From Solobacterium sp. UBA1761 (GTDB taxonomy: Bacteria > Bacillota_I > Bacilli_A > Erysipelotrichales > Erysipelotrichaceae): a stretch of 32,010 nucleotides of DNA. Numbering within the stretch: position 1 is the first letter of the stretch; each line of letters begins with the position of its first letter. Location of the stretch: positions 1 to 32,010 of the forward strand of contig DCHD01000013.1 in NCBI GenBank assembly GCA_002315565.1. Direction: 5' to 3'. Below, piece by piece: positions 22,899 through 31,039 of the stretch. Under the pieces are notes generated by a model that saw nothing but the letters and a program-made list of their open reading frames with translations, was not told where the DNA came from and ran no database searches. Both the position numbers and the translations under genes were made by a program.

Positions 22899-25316
22899 AT
22901 GAGGAAGATTTTATCAGTATTATTTATGGTATGTCTGATGGTTATATCAGGCACAAATATGATTCATGCAGGTGAACAGCATGTTCATGGTGAAGTTGTT
23001 TATGACAAAGAACTGAACAACGAAGTTATTCAGTCTTTTAAATCAGCACCGGGACGCACAAGCATGGTAGAAATACCGGCAGGCAATTATTACCTGACAG
23101 AAGACGTTACTCTTACTGCCCATATTACTTTGGCAGACGCCGATTACAACGGTACCATCCGTATCTGCCTCAACGGACATATACTGGACTGCAACGGTTA
23201 CGGGTTTGATTATGGAGAAAAATCATGTGTTAACTGTGACATGACGAGAACAGGATATAAATGTATTGAGGCTGAAATAACCGACTGTAAAGAAACCTGT
23301 CACAAATACAGAGTCGAGAATAACAAGTGGATTCTTGACGAAGAAAACGGAACAGAAAAAATATATGGAGGAGTTATAACCAGCAGAGACTACTGCAATG
23401 CCGGCAGCGGTTGTATTTATTCTGACCTGGGGGTTGGGTTAACAAAATTCAACAACATTAATTTTGTAGGTTCAGATTTTGGTATTCAAAATCCGGATGA
23501 TGGCGGCACATATTTACGTTATCTTATTTCCATATCACAGGAAGCAGAAATAGAAGAATGTAACTTTGTCGGAAATTATTTTGATGATTATACAACGGGC
23601 TATATTCTGATGAACACTCAATATGGCAGTGAAAAAACAATAGTAAAAAACTGTTACTTCAGTAATAACTACAGCAGTTTAGACCCAGGCGTTTATGAGA
23701 AAGGCATTATCTGCAAAAAAACAGAATACGGATCCCTTTTAATTACCGATACCACTATTGAAAACAACAAATTTACTGGCGGAGGACTTTGGCTTGACGG
23801 CAATTCAAAAGTTGAACTGGGTGGAACGGTTATCATCAGAAACAATGGTATAGAAAAAGAACAAAACCTTTATATTAAGAATTTTTACAGCAATGTAGAC
23901 AGTATATTAATAAATCAGGAAACAGGTCTTGATACAGACTCATCAATCGGATTAAGCTTCAGAGATAGTCCTGAAAAAAACAAAGCAGAAAGTTTTACAC
24001 TGATGAAGGATAAAACCTACAGCTACAGTGACTTGGCTGATATTTTCTATTCAGATAACAGGAACTATTTTGTAACTGCCAAGACCAACTGCCTGGAATA
24101 TAAAAACATCATCAAAGAACAGCCTGATTCAACAAATGAATATGGTTTCATTCTTGATAGTGATTTCCTTAACACATCAGGTATTGAAGTCAGCTATAAA
24201 TGGAAGAGCCTGAAGACAGAAGAAATCAAACATAATCCTTTGACAGAAACTCAGAATTATATCGATTTAAGCGATAAGCTTGATTCAAGATACATTCCTT
24301 ATATTCCTGAATATAAAGATGGTAAGTGGAACACAAACCAGGGGGCCGCTTTATTTGGGGTTCATCTGAATAAAGGTGACACCATATTTGTTGAAGGATT
24401 ATCTCAAAACAATACCGGAACTGTTCGATTTGCTTTAGATAAGTTTCCAATGTTTGGAACATATACAGAAATTAATTCCGCAAAAGCTTCCAGCTATATA
24501 GAAAAGAGCGGAGACTATTATTTCGTGATAAGTGGTGAAGGTTTTGTTGATGGTTTCTGTTTCTATTTGTTAAAAGAAGATAAAACACTTGTTAATAGAG
24601 ACAAAGCATACTGTCTTCCTGAAAAATATGGAGCATTCAACGCCTGTTTTGCAAAGATAAAGAAGAACGGCGAGAGTTATGTAAACCTGATGTCAAATGT
24701 TGTAGAGAAAGATGGTTACAAAGTTTCCTTTGTATATGGAGATACTGATTTATACACAAGACCATATCTGAATATAATTGGTGGTTCAAAGATTTCAAAA
24801 CCATCTGATCCGGATGGATGGCAAGCTACTGAATGGTATAAAGAACCAGAACTGATCAATAAATGGGATTTCAGCAAAGATGAGGTTAACGGCAACATTA
24901 CTCTCTATGCAAAATATGAACCGGCAGTAGATGTTATCGGCGGCAACACCATGAATGTCGGAGCAACTGATAAAGATGTAGTAATGTATGTCGGCGCAGG
25001 TTTAGACGGATTATCAATTGCCAATTTCGAAAGCATTACTATTGATGGCACAGAATATAAAAAGTCTGATCTTCAACAGGGTACAGACGGAGAAAACACT
25101 TACTACTACAACGATGACATCAGAATAGAAACCGGCTGTCTGAAAGTTACTTTCAGCAAGGACTATATGAATAAGCTTAGGGTTGGAAATCATGAAGTGG
25201 AATTCTCATTAAGCGGAACTCTTGGAACACTGGATCTTTCAAAAGAGGACCTTAAAACAACCATCAAAGTAAAAGATCCAAACAGCTATAAGGTTGTAAA
25301 TACATCAGTTAAATAA
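22899..25316 (+). CDS. Large secreted protein with beta-helix-like and InlB-type repeat regions
   Basis: 805 residues. A signal peptide (MRKILSVLFMVCLMVISGTN, with a likely cut after HAG) is followed by a histidine-containing EQHVHGE. The first half looks like a right-handed beta-helix of repeated short strands (IRICLNGHILDCNGYGF; INFVGSDFG; TTIENNKFTGGGLWL). A cysteine-rich insertion lies at about residues 108-130 (CVNCDMTRTGYKC, then CKETC). A later stretch ending in WDFSKDEVNGNITLYAKYEP is an InlB-type (Listeria-Bacteroides) repeat. No LPxTG motif or C-terminal helix is visible, so the protein may be released or held non-covalently. GGGGTA lies before the ATG. Function is unknown; adhesion or glycan binding is a guess. 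Confidence 0.75.
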   Translation: MRKILSVLFMVCLMVISGTNMIHAGEQHVHGEVVYDKELNNEVIQSFKSAPGRTSMVEIPAGNYYLTEDVTLTAHITLADADYNGTIRICLNGHILDCNGYGFDYGEKSCVNCDMTRTGYKCIEAEITDCKETCHKYRVENNKWILDEENGTEKIYGGVITSRDYCNAGSGCIYSDLGVGLTKFNNINFVGSDFGIQNPDDGGTYLRYLISISQEAEIEECNFVGNYFDDYTTGYILMNTQYGSEKTIVKNCYFSNNYSSLDPGVYEKGIICKKTEYGSLLITDTTIENNKFTGGGLWLDGNSKVELGGTVIIRNNGIEKEQNLYIKNFYSNVDSILINQETGLDTDSSIGLSFRDSPEKNKAESFTLMKDKTYSYSDLADIFYSDNRNYFVTAKTNCLEYKNIIKEQPDSTNEYGFILDSDFLNTSGIEVSYKWKSLKTEEIKHNPLTETQNYIDLSDKLDSRYIPYIPEYKDGKWNTNQGAALFGVHLNKGDTIFVEGLSQNNTGTVRFALDKFPMFGTYTEINSAKASSYIEKSGDYYFVISGEGFVDGFCFYLLKEDKTLVNRDKAYCLPEKYGAFNACFAKIKKNGESYVNLMSNVVEKDGYKVSFVYGDTDLYTRPYLNIIGGSKISKPSDPDGWQATEWYKEPELINKWDFSKDEVNGNITLYAKYEPAVDVIGGNTMNVGATDKDVVMYVGAGLDGLSIANFESITIDGTEYKKSDLQQGTDGENTYYYNDDIRIETGCLKVTFSKDYMNKLRVGNHEVEFSLSGTLGTLDLSKEDLKTTIKVKDPNSYKVVNTSVK

Positions 25317-25336
25317 TTACAGTAAAGGTGAAACAA

Positions 25337-25918
25337 ATGAAAAAATTATTAGCTATATTGATTCTTTTGACTTTATGTCTGACAGGATGCAATAAAGAAA
25401 AGACAAGAATTGAGCAGTTGCTTGATGAAGGATATCAGATTGATTTCTTCGGCGGAAACCTTGCAGGTTTCAGAAAAGGTGAAGAAGAGCTCGAAGACTA
25501 TATTATCTTTACTCTTAATGTATCAGATGCTGTACAGAATAAAATTGACAGTCTTGATTTCTTCTCTGATTCATATTTCGATGATGCTGCTGAATTATAT
25601 GCAGAATGTGAAATACTTGAAGAAACAAACTGTATGCAATATGTCCCATCAGATGAAGAAGTTCAGAAATATGTTGGCATGACTCTTGGTGAACTTGCAG
25701 GCGAAGGTTTTGAAGAGTGGGGTTCAATGGTTGATGAAACAGGCGCAACCTATGAGATGGACAATGGTTATTTCCGTATCAATGTCAGGATGGATCCGGC
25801 TTTAAACTTTGATACACAAGACGATTTCTCATATAACGAAATTTTGGAAATGAAGATTGTAGAAGTTGAAGTTGGAGGTTTATCTTCAAACATCGCTTCA
25901 ACTCTGGGAATGGAATAA
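25337..25918 (+). CDS. Putative lipoprotein of unknown function
   Basis: 193 residues. The signal sequence MKKLLAILILLTLCLTGCNK has the lipobox LTGC, so the mature protein should be lipid-anchored on the outer face of the membrane. The rest is acidic, with FFGGNLAGFRKGEEELEDYI and VGMTLGELAGEGFEEWG, and I recognise no domain. I chose ATG 25337 because AAGGTG (25325-25330) fits as its ribosome site; an in-frame GTG at 25328 lies inside that site. It begins 20 bases after the large secreted protein and is probably co-transcribed, which suggests a joint surface role. Confidence 0.75.
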   Translation: MKKLLAILILLTLCLTGCNKEKTRIEQLLDEGYQIDFFGGNLAGFRKGEEELEDYIIFTLNVSDAVQNKIDSLDFFSDSYFDDAAELYAECEILEETNCMQYVPSDEEVQKYVGMTLGELAGEGFEEWGSMVDETGATYEMDNGYFRINVRMDPALNFDTQDDFSYNEILEMKIVEVEVGGLSSNIASTLGME

Positions 25919-25937
25919 CAGAACAAACAGAAAACAG

Positions 25938-25968
25938 GCACTCAATATAAAATGAGTGCTTTTCTTTT
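25938..25968 (+). terminator. Terminator of the secreted protein/lipoprotein unit
   Basis: GCACTCA / TGAGTGC hairpin with an AT-rich loop, followed by TTTTCTTTT. Confidence 0.8.
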
Positions 25969-25976
25969 GCGTAAAA

Positions 25977-25998
25977 AAGCAGAGAGTATTCTCTGCTT
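25977..25998 (-). terminator. Terminator of the FemAB-type gene
   Basis: AAGCAGAGA / TCTCTGCTT stem with loop GTAT. On the minus strand it is followed by six T residues. It overlaps the stop codon of the leftward gene. Confidence 0.88.
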
Positions 25999-27262
25999 AA
26001 GCTATTTTTGTATAAAGTTTGAATATTCTGTACCAGAATGGTGATGTTACAAGTTCATATTCACCAATCAGTTCTTCAACTGTTGCGCCAAATCTCTGTT
26101 TCATCTCGAATAATCCGTAATCAGGATTGTCTTTAGAGAAGTTACCAGTGATGCCATAGAAGTTATATCTTTCCATGTTGTGGTCAATGGCGTATTTAAT
26201 ACCCCAGTTATAGCAGGAGAATGAAGTCTTGTAGCGCATGAAGTTTTCATCATTTCCAATCAACATGCAGATCATTTCTCTGTCAGAACATAGCCACAAT
26301 AATGATGAGACAGCAATCTCTTCGCCATACTCTTTGATCATTTCATTGAAATGCTCGATATTCTTGTTGTAGTTGGCAATGGCTGTATCTTCTTCTTTCT
26401 GTTTTACCAGTGCCTTCTTTTCATTTATGACAAGTTTTCCGGCTTTGGCTTTCTCTTCGTTTTCTTTACGGGCATTAAGTATCTCGTCAATCATTGACTG
26501 AGTTACTTCAATTGCTTTCTTAAAGTTCATGAAGGTGATGGCCATCTTCATATAACCATTCGGATAAAGATCATCCCACATCTTCTCATAATATGAAAGA
26601 GGTCTTGTGTTATAGCCTTTACGATCACCTGTCGCATGTGCAAGTCTGATGAATTCAGGAAGTTCATCCTTTGTCATCTCTCTTGTGTAGATGCCGTTAC
26701 GGTTGTTCTGACGCAGTTCTTTTCTTAAAGTTGCCATATAACCGGATTCTATCTCTTCGTAAGTCTTGCCTTTCAGGTCAAGTACAGATGTCCATCTTGG
26801 CTGAAGGTTCTCGAAGTAGAGATTGAAACCTTTGTGTCTGTAACCTAATGAAAGCAGTGTTTCATGAATCTTTGTGTTGTCAAATCCGCCTTCAATGAGA
26901 TTTCCTTCATTGTCCCTCTGTTTATAAGGAATATAAGGATCAAGTTTCATGAAGATGCCGTTATGTTCTTTTACGAACTTTTTAAGCTCCTCAGTAAAGA
27001 ATTCAAGAGTCGTCTTATCGTTATAGTCGGTAAGGATTCCGCGAGGTGAATAGAAAATATATTTCTTTATATAAGGAACAGGCTTTGCAAGTAACAGTGC
27101 TGTGCCCTTGCATTCATCATTCTCGAATATACCGACATACCAGTATTTCCATCCTGTTTCACCTTTGAGCTTTGCCCAGCCAGGTGTCTGGTGGAAAGTA
27201 AACTGTGGTGATTTCTTTGAATATGATTCAAATTCTTTTTCTTCTAATTGTCTGAATATCAT
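25997..27262 (-). CDS. FemAB family peptidoglycan bridge aminoacyltransferase
   Basis: About 421 residues from the chosen start. FemA/MurM enzymes transfer amino acids from aminoacyl-tRNA to the lysine of lipid II to build the interpeptide bridge. Family features are FHQTPGWAKLKGETGWKYWY, YSPRGILTDY, the GNAT-like core (RKELRQNNRNGIYTREMT; YNTRPLSYYEKMWDDL), the charged helical arm (NARKENEEKAKAGKL onward, about residues 258-310) and YNFYGITGNFSKDNPDYGLF near the end. I chose ATG 27262 because MIFRQLEEKEFE is family-like and a minus-strand TATAAT (27274-27269) lies exactly six bases upstream. The longer start at 27304 would have to begin upstream of the RNA start. Confidence 0.88.
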   Translation of the reverse strand: MIFRQLEEKEFESYSKKSPQFTFHQTPGWAKLKGETGWKYWYVGIFENDECKGTALLLAKPVPYIKKYIFYSPRGILTDYNDKTTLEFFTEELKKFVKEHNGIFMKLDPYIPYKQRDNEGNLIEGGFDNTKIHETLLSLGYRHKGFNLYFENLQPRWTSVLDLKGKTYEEIESGYMATLRKELRQNNRNGIYTREMTKDELPEFIRLAHATGDRKGYNTRPLSYYEKMWDDLYPNGYMKMAITFMNFKKAIEVTQSMIDEILNARKENEEKAKAGKLVINEKKALVKQKEEDTAIANYNKNIEHFNEMIKEYGEEIAVSSLLWLCSDREMICMLIGNDENFMRYKTSFSCYNWGIKYAIDHNMERYNFYGITGNFSKDNPDYGLFEMKQRFGATVEELIGEYELVTSPFWYRIFKLYTKIA

Positions 27263-27268
27263 ATAGAT

Positions 27269-27274
27269 ATTATA
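27269..27274 (-). promoter_or_regulatory. -10 box for leaderless FemAB-type mRNA
   Basis: On the minus strand TATAAT ends six bases before ATG 27262. No good -35 or Shine-Dalgarno site was found. Confidence 0.5.
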
Positions 27275-27412
27275 ACTCAATGAACTGATGTAAAGGGAAT
27301 GCACAACGGTGAAAGAAAATAAAGATTTTTTACACAGTTTTGAAGATAGTTTTAGGAAATGATGTAAGGAATTTTCATTTCCAGGAAATAAGTTAGATAA
27401 AAATAATCAAAT

Positions 27413-27444
27413 TAGTTGAAAGTTCAACTATCTCCTAATAAAAT
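27413..27444 (+). promoter_or_regulatory. MarR-type operator overlapping the promoter of the nrdG-nrdD-trxB operon
   Basis: The inverted repeat TAGTTGAA-AG-TTCAACTA (27413-27430) has perfect 8-base arms. The -35 box TTGAAA (27416-27421) lies inside it. After 17 bases comes the -10 box TAAAAT (27439-27444). A bound dimer would cover the -35 box and repress. The first gene of the operon encodes a MarR domain, so autoregulation is the simplest reading. Confidence 0.7.
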
Positions 27445-27460
27445 AAATAATGAACCCAAA

Positions 27461-28609
27461 ATGACAGAGAAAAAAAGTACGAGTCTTGATACTTCTATCC
27501 TCTATCGCTGCAATCAGAAATACTATGACAGACTGCTGGCAGAGTATGAATTAGGCTATACCCAGATGCTTCTTCTTTTTCAGATATATGAAGCAGAAGG
27601 TATACCTATGAATGAACTGGCAGTTTCTGGCAGTTTTGACAAAGGAACGATAACCAAATCAGTTCAGAGACTTGAACAGCTTGGATATCTCAGCGTAGAG
27701 AATTCGGAATCAGACAAAAGATCAAAACTGCTGTTTACAACAGAAAAAGCCAGGAAAATTATTCCGGGTCTTTATCTTGAAAAACAACGCTGGTTCAATT
27801 ATCTGATGTCGGATCTGAGTGAAGATGAAAAGACAGAGTTCCTTACCTTGTTCGACAAAGTGCTGAAGAAGGCTGTTGCGTATAATGAAACGCACTTTGA
27901 AGAAACAGGAGTAAAGATCTACGGTTTACAGAAAACCACCTGTCTTGATTATCCAGGACATCTGGCAGCAACTGTATTTACAGGGGGATGCAATTACCGT
28001 TGTCCATTCTGTCACAACCGTTCACTGGTATTCCTTGAGGAAGCTGATCAGGAGATATCAGAGAGCGATGTGCTTGAATATCTGTCTAAAAGAAGCGGGG
28101 TACTTGATGGCGTAGCACTGACTGGCGGCGAACCGCTGCTGCAGCCGGGGCTTAAAAACTTCATCAAAGCTATCAAGGGCATGGGATTAAAAGTAAAACT
28201 CGATACTAATGGTTCAAGTTACACCAAACTTAAAGAACTTGTTGAAGAAGGTCTTGTTGATTATGTCGCAATGGATATAAAAAACTCCCTTGGCAAGTAT
28301 TCAAAAACCATCGGTATTGAAAACTTCAATACAGAAAACGTAGAGAAGTGTGTTGAGTATCTGAAGAGTGATGTAGTAGATTATGAATTCAGAACTACAA
28401 CAGTAGAAGAGTTCCACGAAGCAAGTGACTTCGAGGAAATCGGAAAATGGCTCAAAGGAGCCAAGAGATATTATCTTCAGAATTTTGAAGATCATGGCAA
28501 CTGTATCGTTTCAGGGCTTCATCCAAGACAGCCTGAAGAACTGAAGCAGTATCTGGAAATTGTGAAGCCGTATATTAAAGAAGCAGGAATAAGAGGAGTA
28601 GGAGAATAA
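27461..28609 (+). CDS. nrdG: MarR-type regulator fused to anaerobic ribonucleotide reductase activase (radical SAM)
   Basis: 382 residues in two parts. Residues 1-145 form a MarR-type winged helix: LGYTQMLLLFQIYEAEGIPM, then SGSFDKGTITKSVQRLEQLG as the recognition helix, LSVENSESDKRSKLLFTTEK as the wing, and a C-terminal dimer helix. From about residue 150 a NrdG2-type radical-SAM domain follows: KTTCLDYPG, GGCNYRCPFCHN with the cluster cysteines 177, 181 and 184, ALTGGEPLLQPG, KLDTNGS and VAMDIKNS. The activase part makes the glycyl radical on NrdD. I rejected an upstream TTG at 27416 because it coincides with the -35 box. No Shine-Dalgarno site is evident; the leader is about ten bases. nrdD follows two bases after the stop. 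Confidence 0.9.
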   Translation: MTEKKSTSLDTSILYRCNQKYYDRLLAEYELGYTQMLLLFQIYEAEGIPMNELAVSGSFDKGTITKSVQRLEQLGYLSVENSESDKRSKLLFTTEKARKIIPGLYLEKQRWFNYLMSDLSEDEKTEFLTLFDKVLKKAVAYNETHFEETGVKIYGLQKTTCLDYPGHLAATVFTGGCNYRCPFCHNRSLVFLEEADQEISESDVLEYLSKRSGVLDGVALTGGEPLLQPGLKNFIKAIKGMGLKVKLDTNGSSYTKLKELVEEGLVDYVAMDIKNSLGKYSKTIGIENFNTENVEKCVEYLKSDVVDYEFRTTTVEEFHEASDFEEIGKWLKGAKRYYLQNFEDHGNCIVSGLHPRQPEELKQYLEIVKPYIKEAGIRGVGE

Positions 28610-28611
28610 AC

Positions 28612-30990
28612 ATGTACAAAGTTTTAAAAAGAGACGGTAAACTCGTAGAATTTGATATCAGCAAGATATCAACCGCAATCAGACAGGCTTTTGAAGCTAC
28701 CAACAAGGAATTCAATGATTCTATCATTGACCTGCTGGCTTTAAGAGTAACTGCAAGATTCGCAGAAAAAGTAAAAGACGGTCACGTTACAGTTGAAGAT
28801 ATTCAGGACTCTGTTGAACAGACTCTGATTTCTGCAGACTATGGTGATGTAGCAAAGGCTTATATCCTGTATCGTAAACAGCGTGAAAAAGCCAGAAATA
28901 TTGCAGCTACAATGCTGGACTATAAGGATCTGGTTAATTCATATGTTGACTCAATTGACTGGCGTGTAAAAGAAAACTCAACTGTTACTTATTCAGTTGG
29001 TGGTCTGATTCTTTCAAACTCTGGTGCCGTAACTGCAAACTACTGGCTGTCAGAAGTATATGATGAAGAAATCGCTGCTGCACACCGTAATGCTGATATT
29101 CATATCCATGACTTATCAATGCTTACAGGTTATTGTGCGGGTTGGTCACTAAGACAGCTGATTACAGAAGGTCTTGGCGGAATCAATGGTAAGATTACTT
29201 CTTCTCCAGCAAACCACCTGAGCACATTATGTAACCAGATGGTTAACTTCTTAGGTATCATGCAGAATGAATGGGCTGGAGCTCAGGCATTCTCATCATT
29301 CGATACTTATCTGGCACCATTTGTAAAAGTAGACAACCTTTCTTATAAAGAAGTTAAACAGAATATTCAGTCATTCATCTATGGCGTAAATACTCCATCA
29401 CGTTGGGGTACTCAGGCTCCATTCACTAACGTTACACTTGACTGGACAGTTCCAGAAGATATGGCTGAACAGTACTGTGTAGTTGGAGGTAAGACTTTAG
29501 ACTTCCAGTATAAAGACTGTAAGAAAGAAATGGATATGGTAAACAAAGCATTCATCGAAGTAATGCTTGAAGGTGATGCTAACGGACGTGGTTTCCAGTA
29601 TCCAATCCCAACATATTCAATCACTAAAGAATTTGACTGGTCAGAGAACGAAAACAACAAACTGTTATTTGAAATGACAGCTAAATATGGTACTCCATAC
29701 TTCTCTAACTACGTTAATTCAGATATGAAACCAAGTGATATCAGATCAATGTGCTGCCGTTTAAGACTTGACCTGACTGAACTTAGAAGAAAGAACGGTG
29801 GTTTCTTCGGTTCTGGTGAATCTACCGGTTCAGTAGGCGTTGTTACTATCAACATGCCAAGAATCGCTTATCTTGCTGAAGATAAGGAAGACTTCTACAA
29901 GAGACTTGACCACATCATGGACATCTCTGCGAGATCACTTCACATCAAGAGAGAAGTTATCACTAAGCTGATGGAAAATGGTTTATATCCATACACTAAG
30001 AGATACCTGGGCACATTCGACAACCACTTCTCAACTATCGGTCTTGTTGGTATGAACGAAGCTGGTCTTAACGCTAAATGGTTAAGAAAAGATCTGACTG
30101 ATCCAGAATGTCAGGAATTCGTTAAAGAATGTCTAAACCACATGAGAAACAGACTGATCCAGTATCAGGAGAAATACCATGCACTGTTCAACCTGGAAGC
30201 TACTCCAGCTGAATCAACTTCATTCAGACTTGCTAAACACGACAAGAAGAAGTATCCAGATATCATCAACGCATCTAAAGAAGGTGAAACACCTTACTAC
30301 ACTAACTCATCTCATTTACCAGTAGGCTTCACTCAGGATATCTTTGAAGCTCTGGATATTCAGGATGAATTACAGACGCTTTATACATCAGGTACTGTAT
30401 TCCATACATTCCTTGGTGAAAAACTTCCTGACTGGAAAGCTGCTGCAAATCTGGTTAAGAAGATCTCTGACAACTACAGACTTCCTTACTACACACTTTC
30501 TCCAACATATTCAATCTGTCCAGAACACGGCTATATCGTTGGTGAACAGTATACTTGTCCAAAGTGCGGCAAGAAGACTGAAGTATGGTCAAGAATTACC
30601 GGCTACTACCGTCCAATCCAGAACTGGAACGATGGTAAGGCTAAAGAATTCAAAGACCGTAAAGAATATGCAGTTGAATCTTCATATCTGAAGGCTAAAG
30701 ATATTGCTGCCGCAGTCATGGCACAGAAAGAAGAAACTGAAAAAGTAATTCTTACTGGTGAATCTGTTCCTACAATCTATGTTCAGGATCATTGCCCTAA
30801 GTGCAAAGGAGCAGAACAGAGACTTCAGGTAAGCGGTGTTGAATTCAAGACAGTAAACTGTTCAACTGACAAAGACGTCATTGAAGCAATGGATCTTACT
30901 GAAACTCCTACAATCATTGACCCAGATGGCACAAGATATGTCGGTGCAAATGCTGCAATCGATTGGATTAGAGCACACAAATCTAACTAA
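28612..30990 (+). CDS. nrdD: Anaerobic ribonucleoside-triphosphate reductase with C-terminal glutaredoxin-like domain
   Basis: The 792-residue class III reductase makes deoxyribonucleotides without oxygen. Residues 1-90 are an ATP-cone (YKVLKRDGKLVEFDISKI). Active-site cysteines are C175 in TGYCAGWSLRQL and C381/C382 in MCCRLRLDLTEL. Zinc ligands are likely C636, H639, C649 and C652 (ICPEHG, TCPKCG). The glycyl radical site is probably G664 in RITGYYRPIQNW. After residue 710 comes an extra domain with QDHCPKCKGAEQRL (C728, C731), VNCSTDKDV and ETPTIIDPDG, the fold marks of glutaredoxin/NrdH. This tail should feed electrons to the enzyme and is absent from formate-dependent relatives such as E. 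coli NrdD. AGGAG lies just before the start. Confidence 0.95.
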   Translation: MYKVLKRDGKLVEFDISKISTAIRQAFEATNKEFNDSIIDLLALRVTARFAEKVKDGHVTVEDIQDSVEQTLISADYGDVAKAYILYRKQREKARNIAATMLDYKDLVNSYVDSIDWRVKENSTVTYSVGGLILSNSGAVTANYWLSEVYDEEIAAAHRNADIHIHDLSMLTGYCAGWSLRQLITEGLGGINGKITSSPANHLSTLCNQMVNFLGIMQNEWAGAQAFSSFDTYLAPFVKVDNLSYKEVKQNIQSFIYGVNTPSRWGTQAPFTNVTLDWTVPEDMAEQYCVVGGKTLDFQYKDCKKEMDMVNKAFIEVMLEGDANGRGFQYPIPTYSITKEFDWSENENNKLLFEMTAKYGTPYFSNYVNSDMKPSDIRSMCCRLRLDLTELRRKNGGFFGSGESTGSVGVVTINMPRIAYLAEDKEDFYKRLDHIMDISARSLHIKREVITKLMENGLYPYTKRYLGTFDNHFSTIGLVGMNEAGLNAKWLRKDLTDPECQEFVKECLNHMRNRLIQYQEKYHALFNLEATPAESTSFRLAKHDKKKYPDIINASKEGETPYYTNSSHLPVGFTQDIFEALDIQDELQTLYTSGTVFHTFLGEKLPDWKAAANLVKKISDNYRLPYYTLSPTYSICPEHGYIVGEQYTCPKCGKKTEVWSRITGYYRPIQNWNDGKAKEFKDRKEYAVESSYLKAKDIAAAVMAQKEETEKVILTGESVPTIYVQDHCPKCKGAEQRLQVSGVEFKTVNCSTDKDVIEAMDLTETPTIIDPDGTRYVGANAAIDWIRAHKSN

Positions 30991-30998
30991 AAAATATT

Positions 30999-31022
30999 AA
31001 TAGCCCACAATCGTGGGCTATT
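30999..31022 (+). terminator. Hairpin between nrdD and trxB
   Basis: AATAGCCCAC / GTGGGCTATT, a perfect 10-bp stem with loop AATC. It is not followed by a T run but by the trxB ribosome site (AAAAGG, 31027-31032). It may be a partial terminator or an mRNA-stabilising or processing element that sets trxB level. Confidence 0.5.
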
Positions 31023-31039
31023 ACTTAAAAGGTAAACAT

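Noticed and set aside
27416..27460. TTG start extending the MarR-NrdG protein by 15 residues
   Set aside because: The TTG is the first three bases of the -35 box inside the operator, so it would not be in the mRNA.
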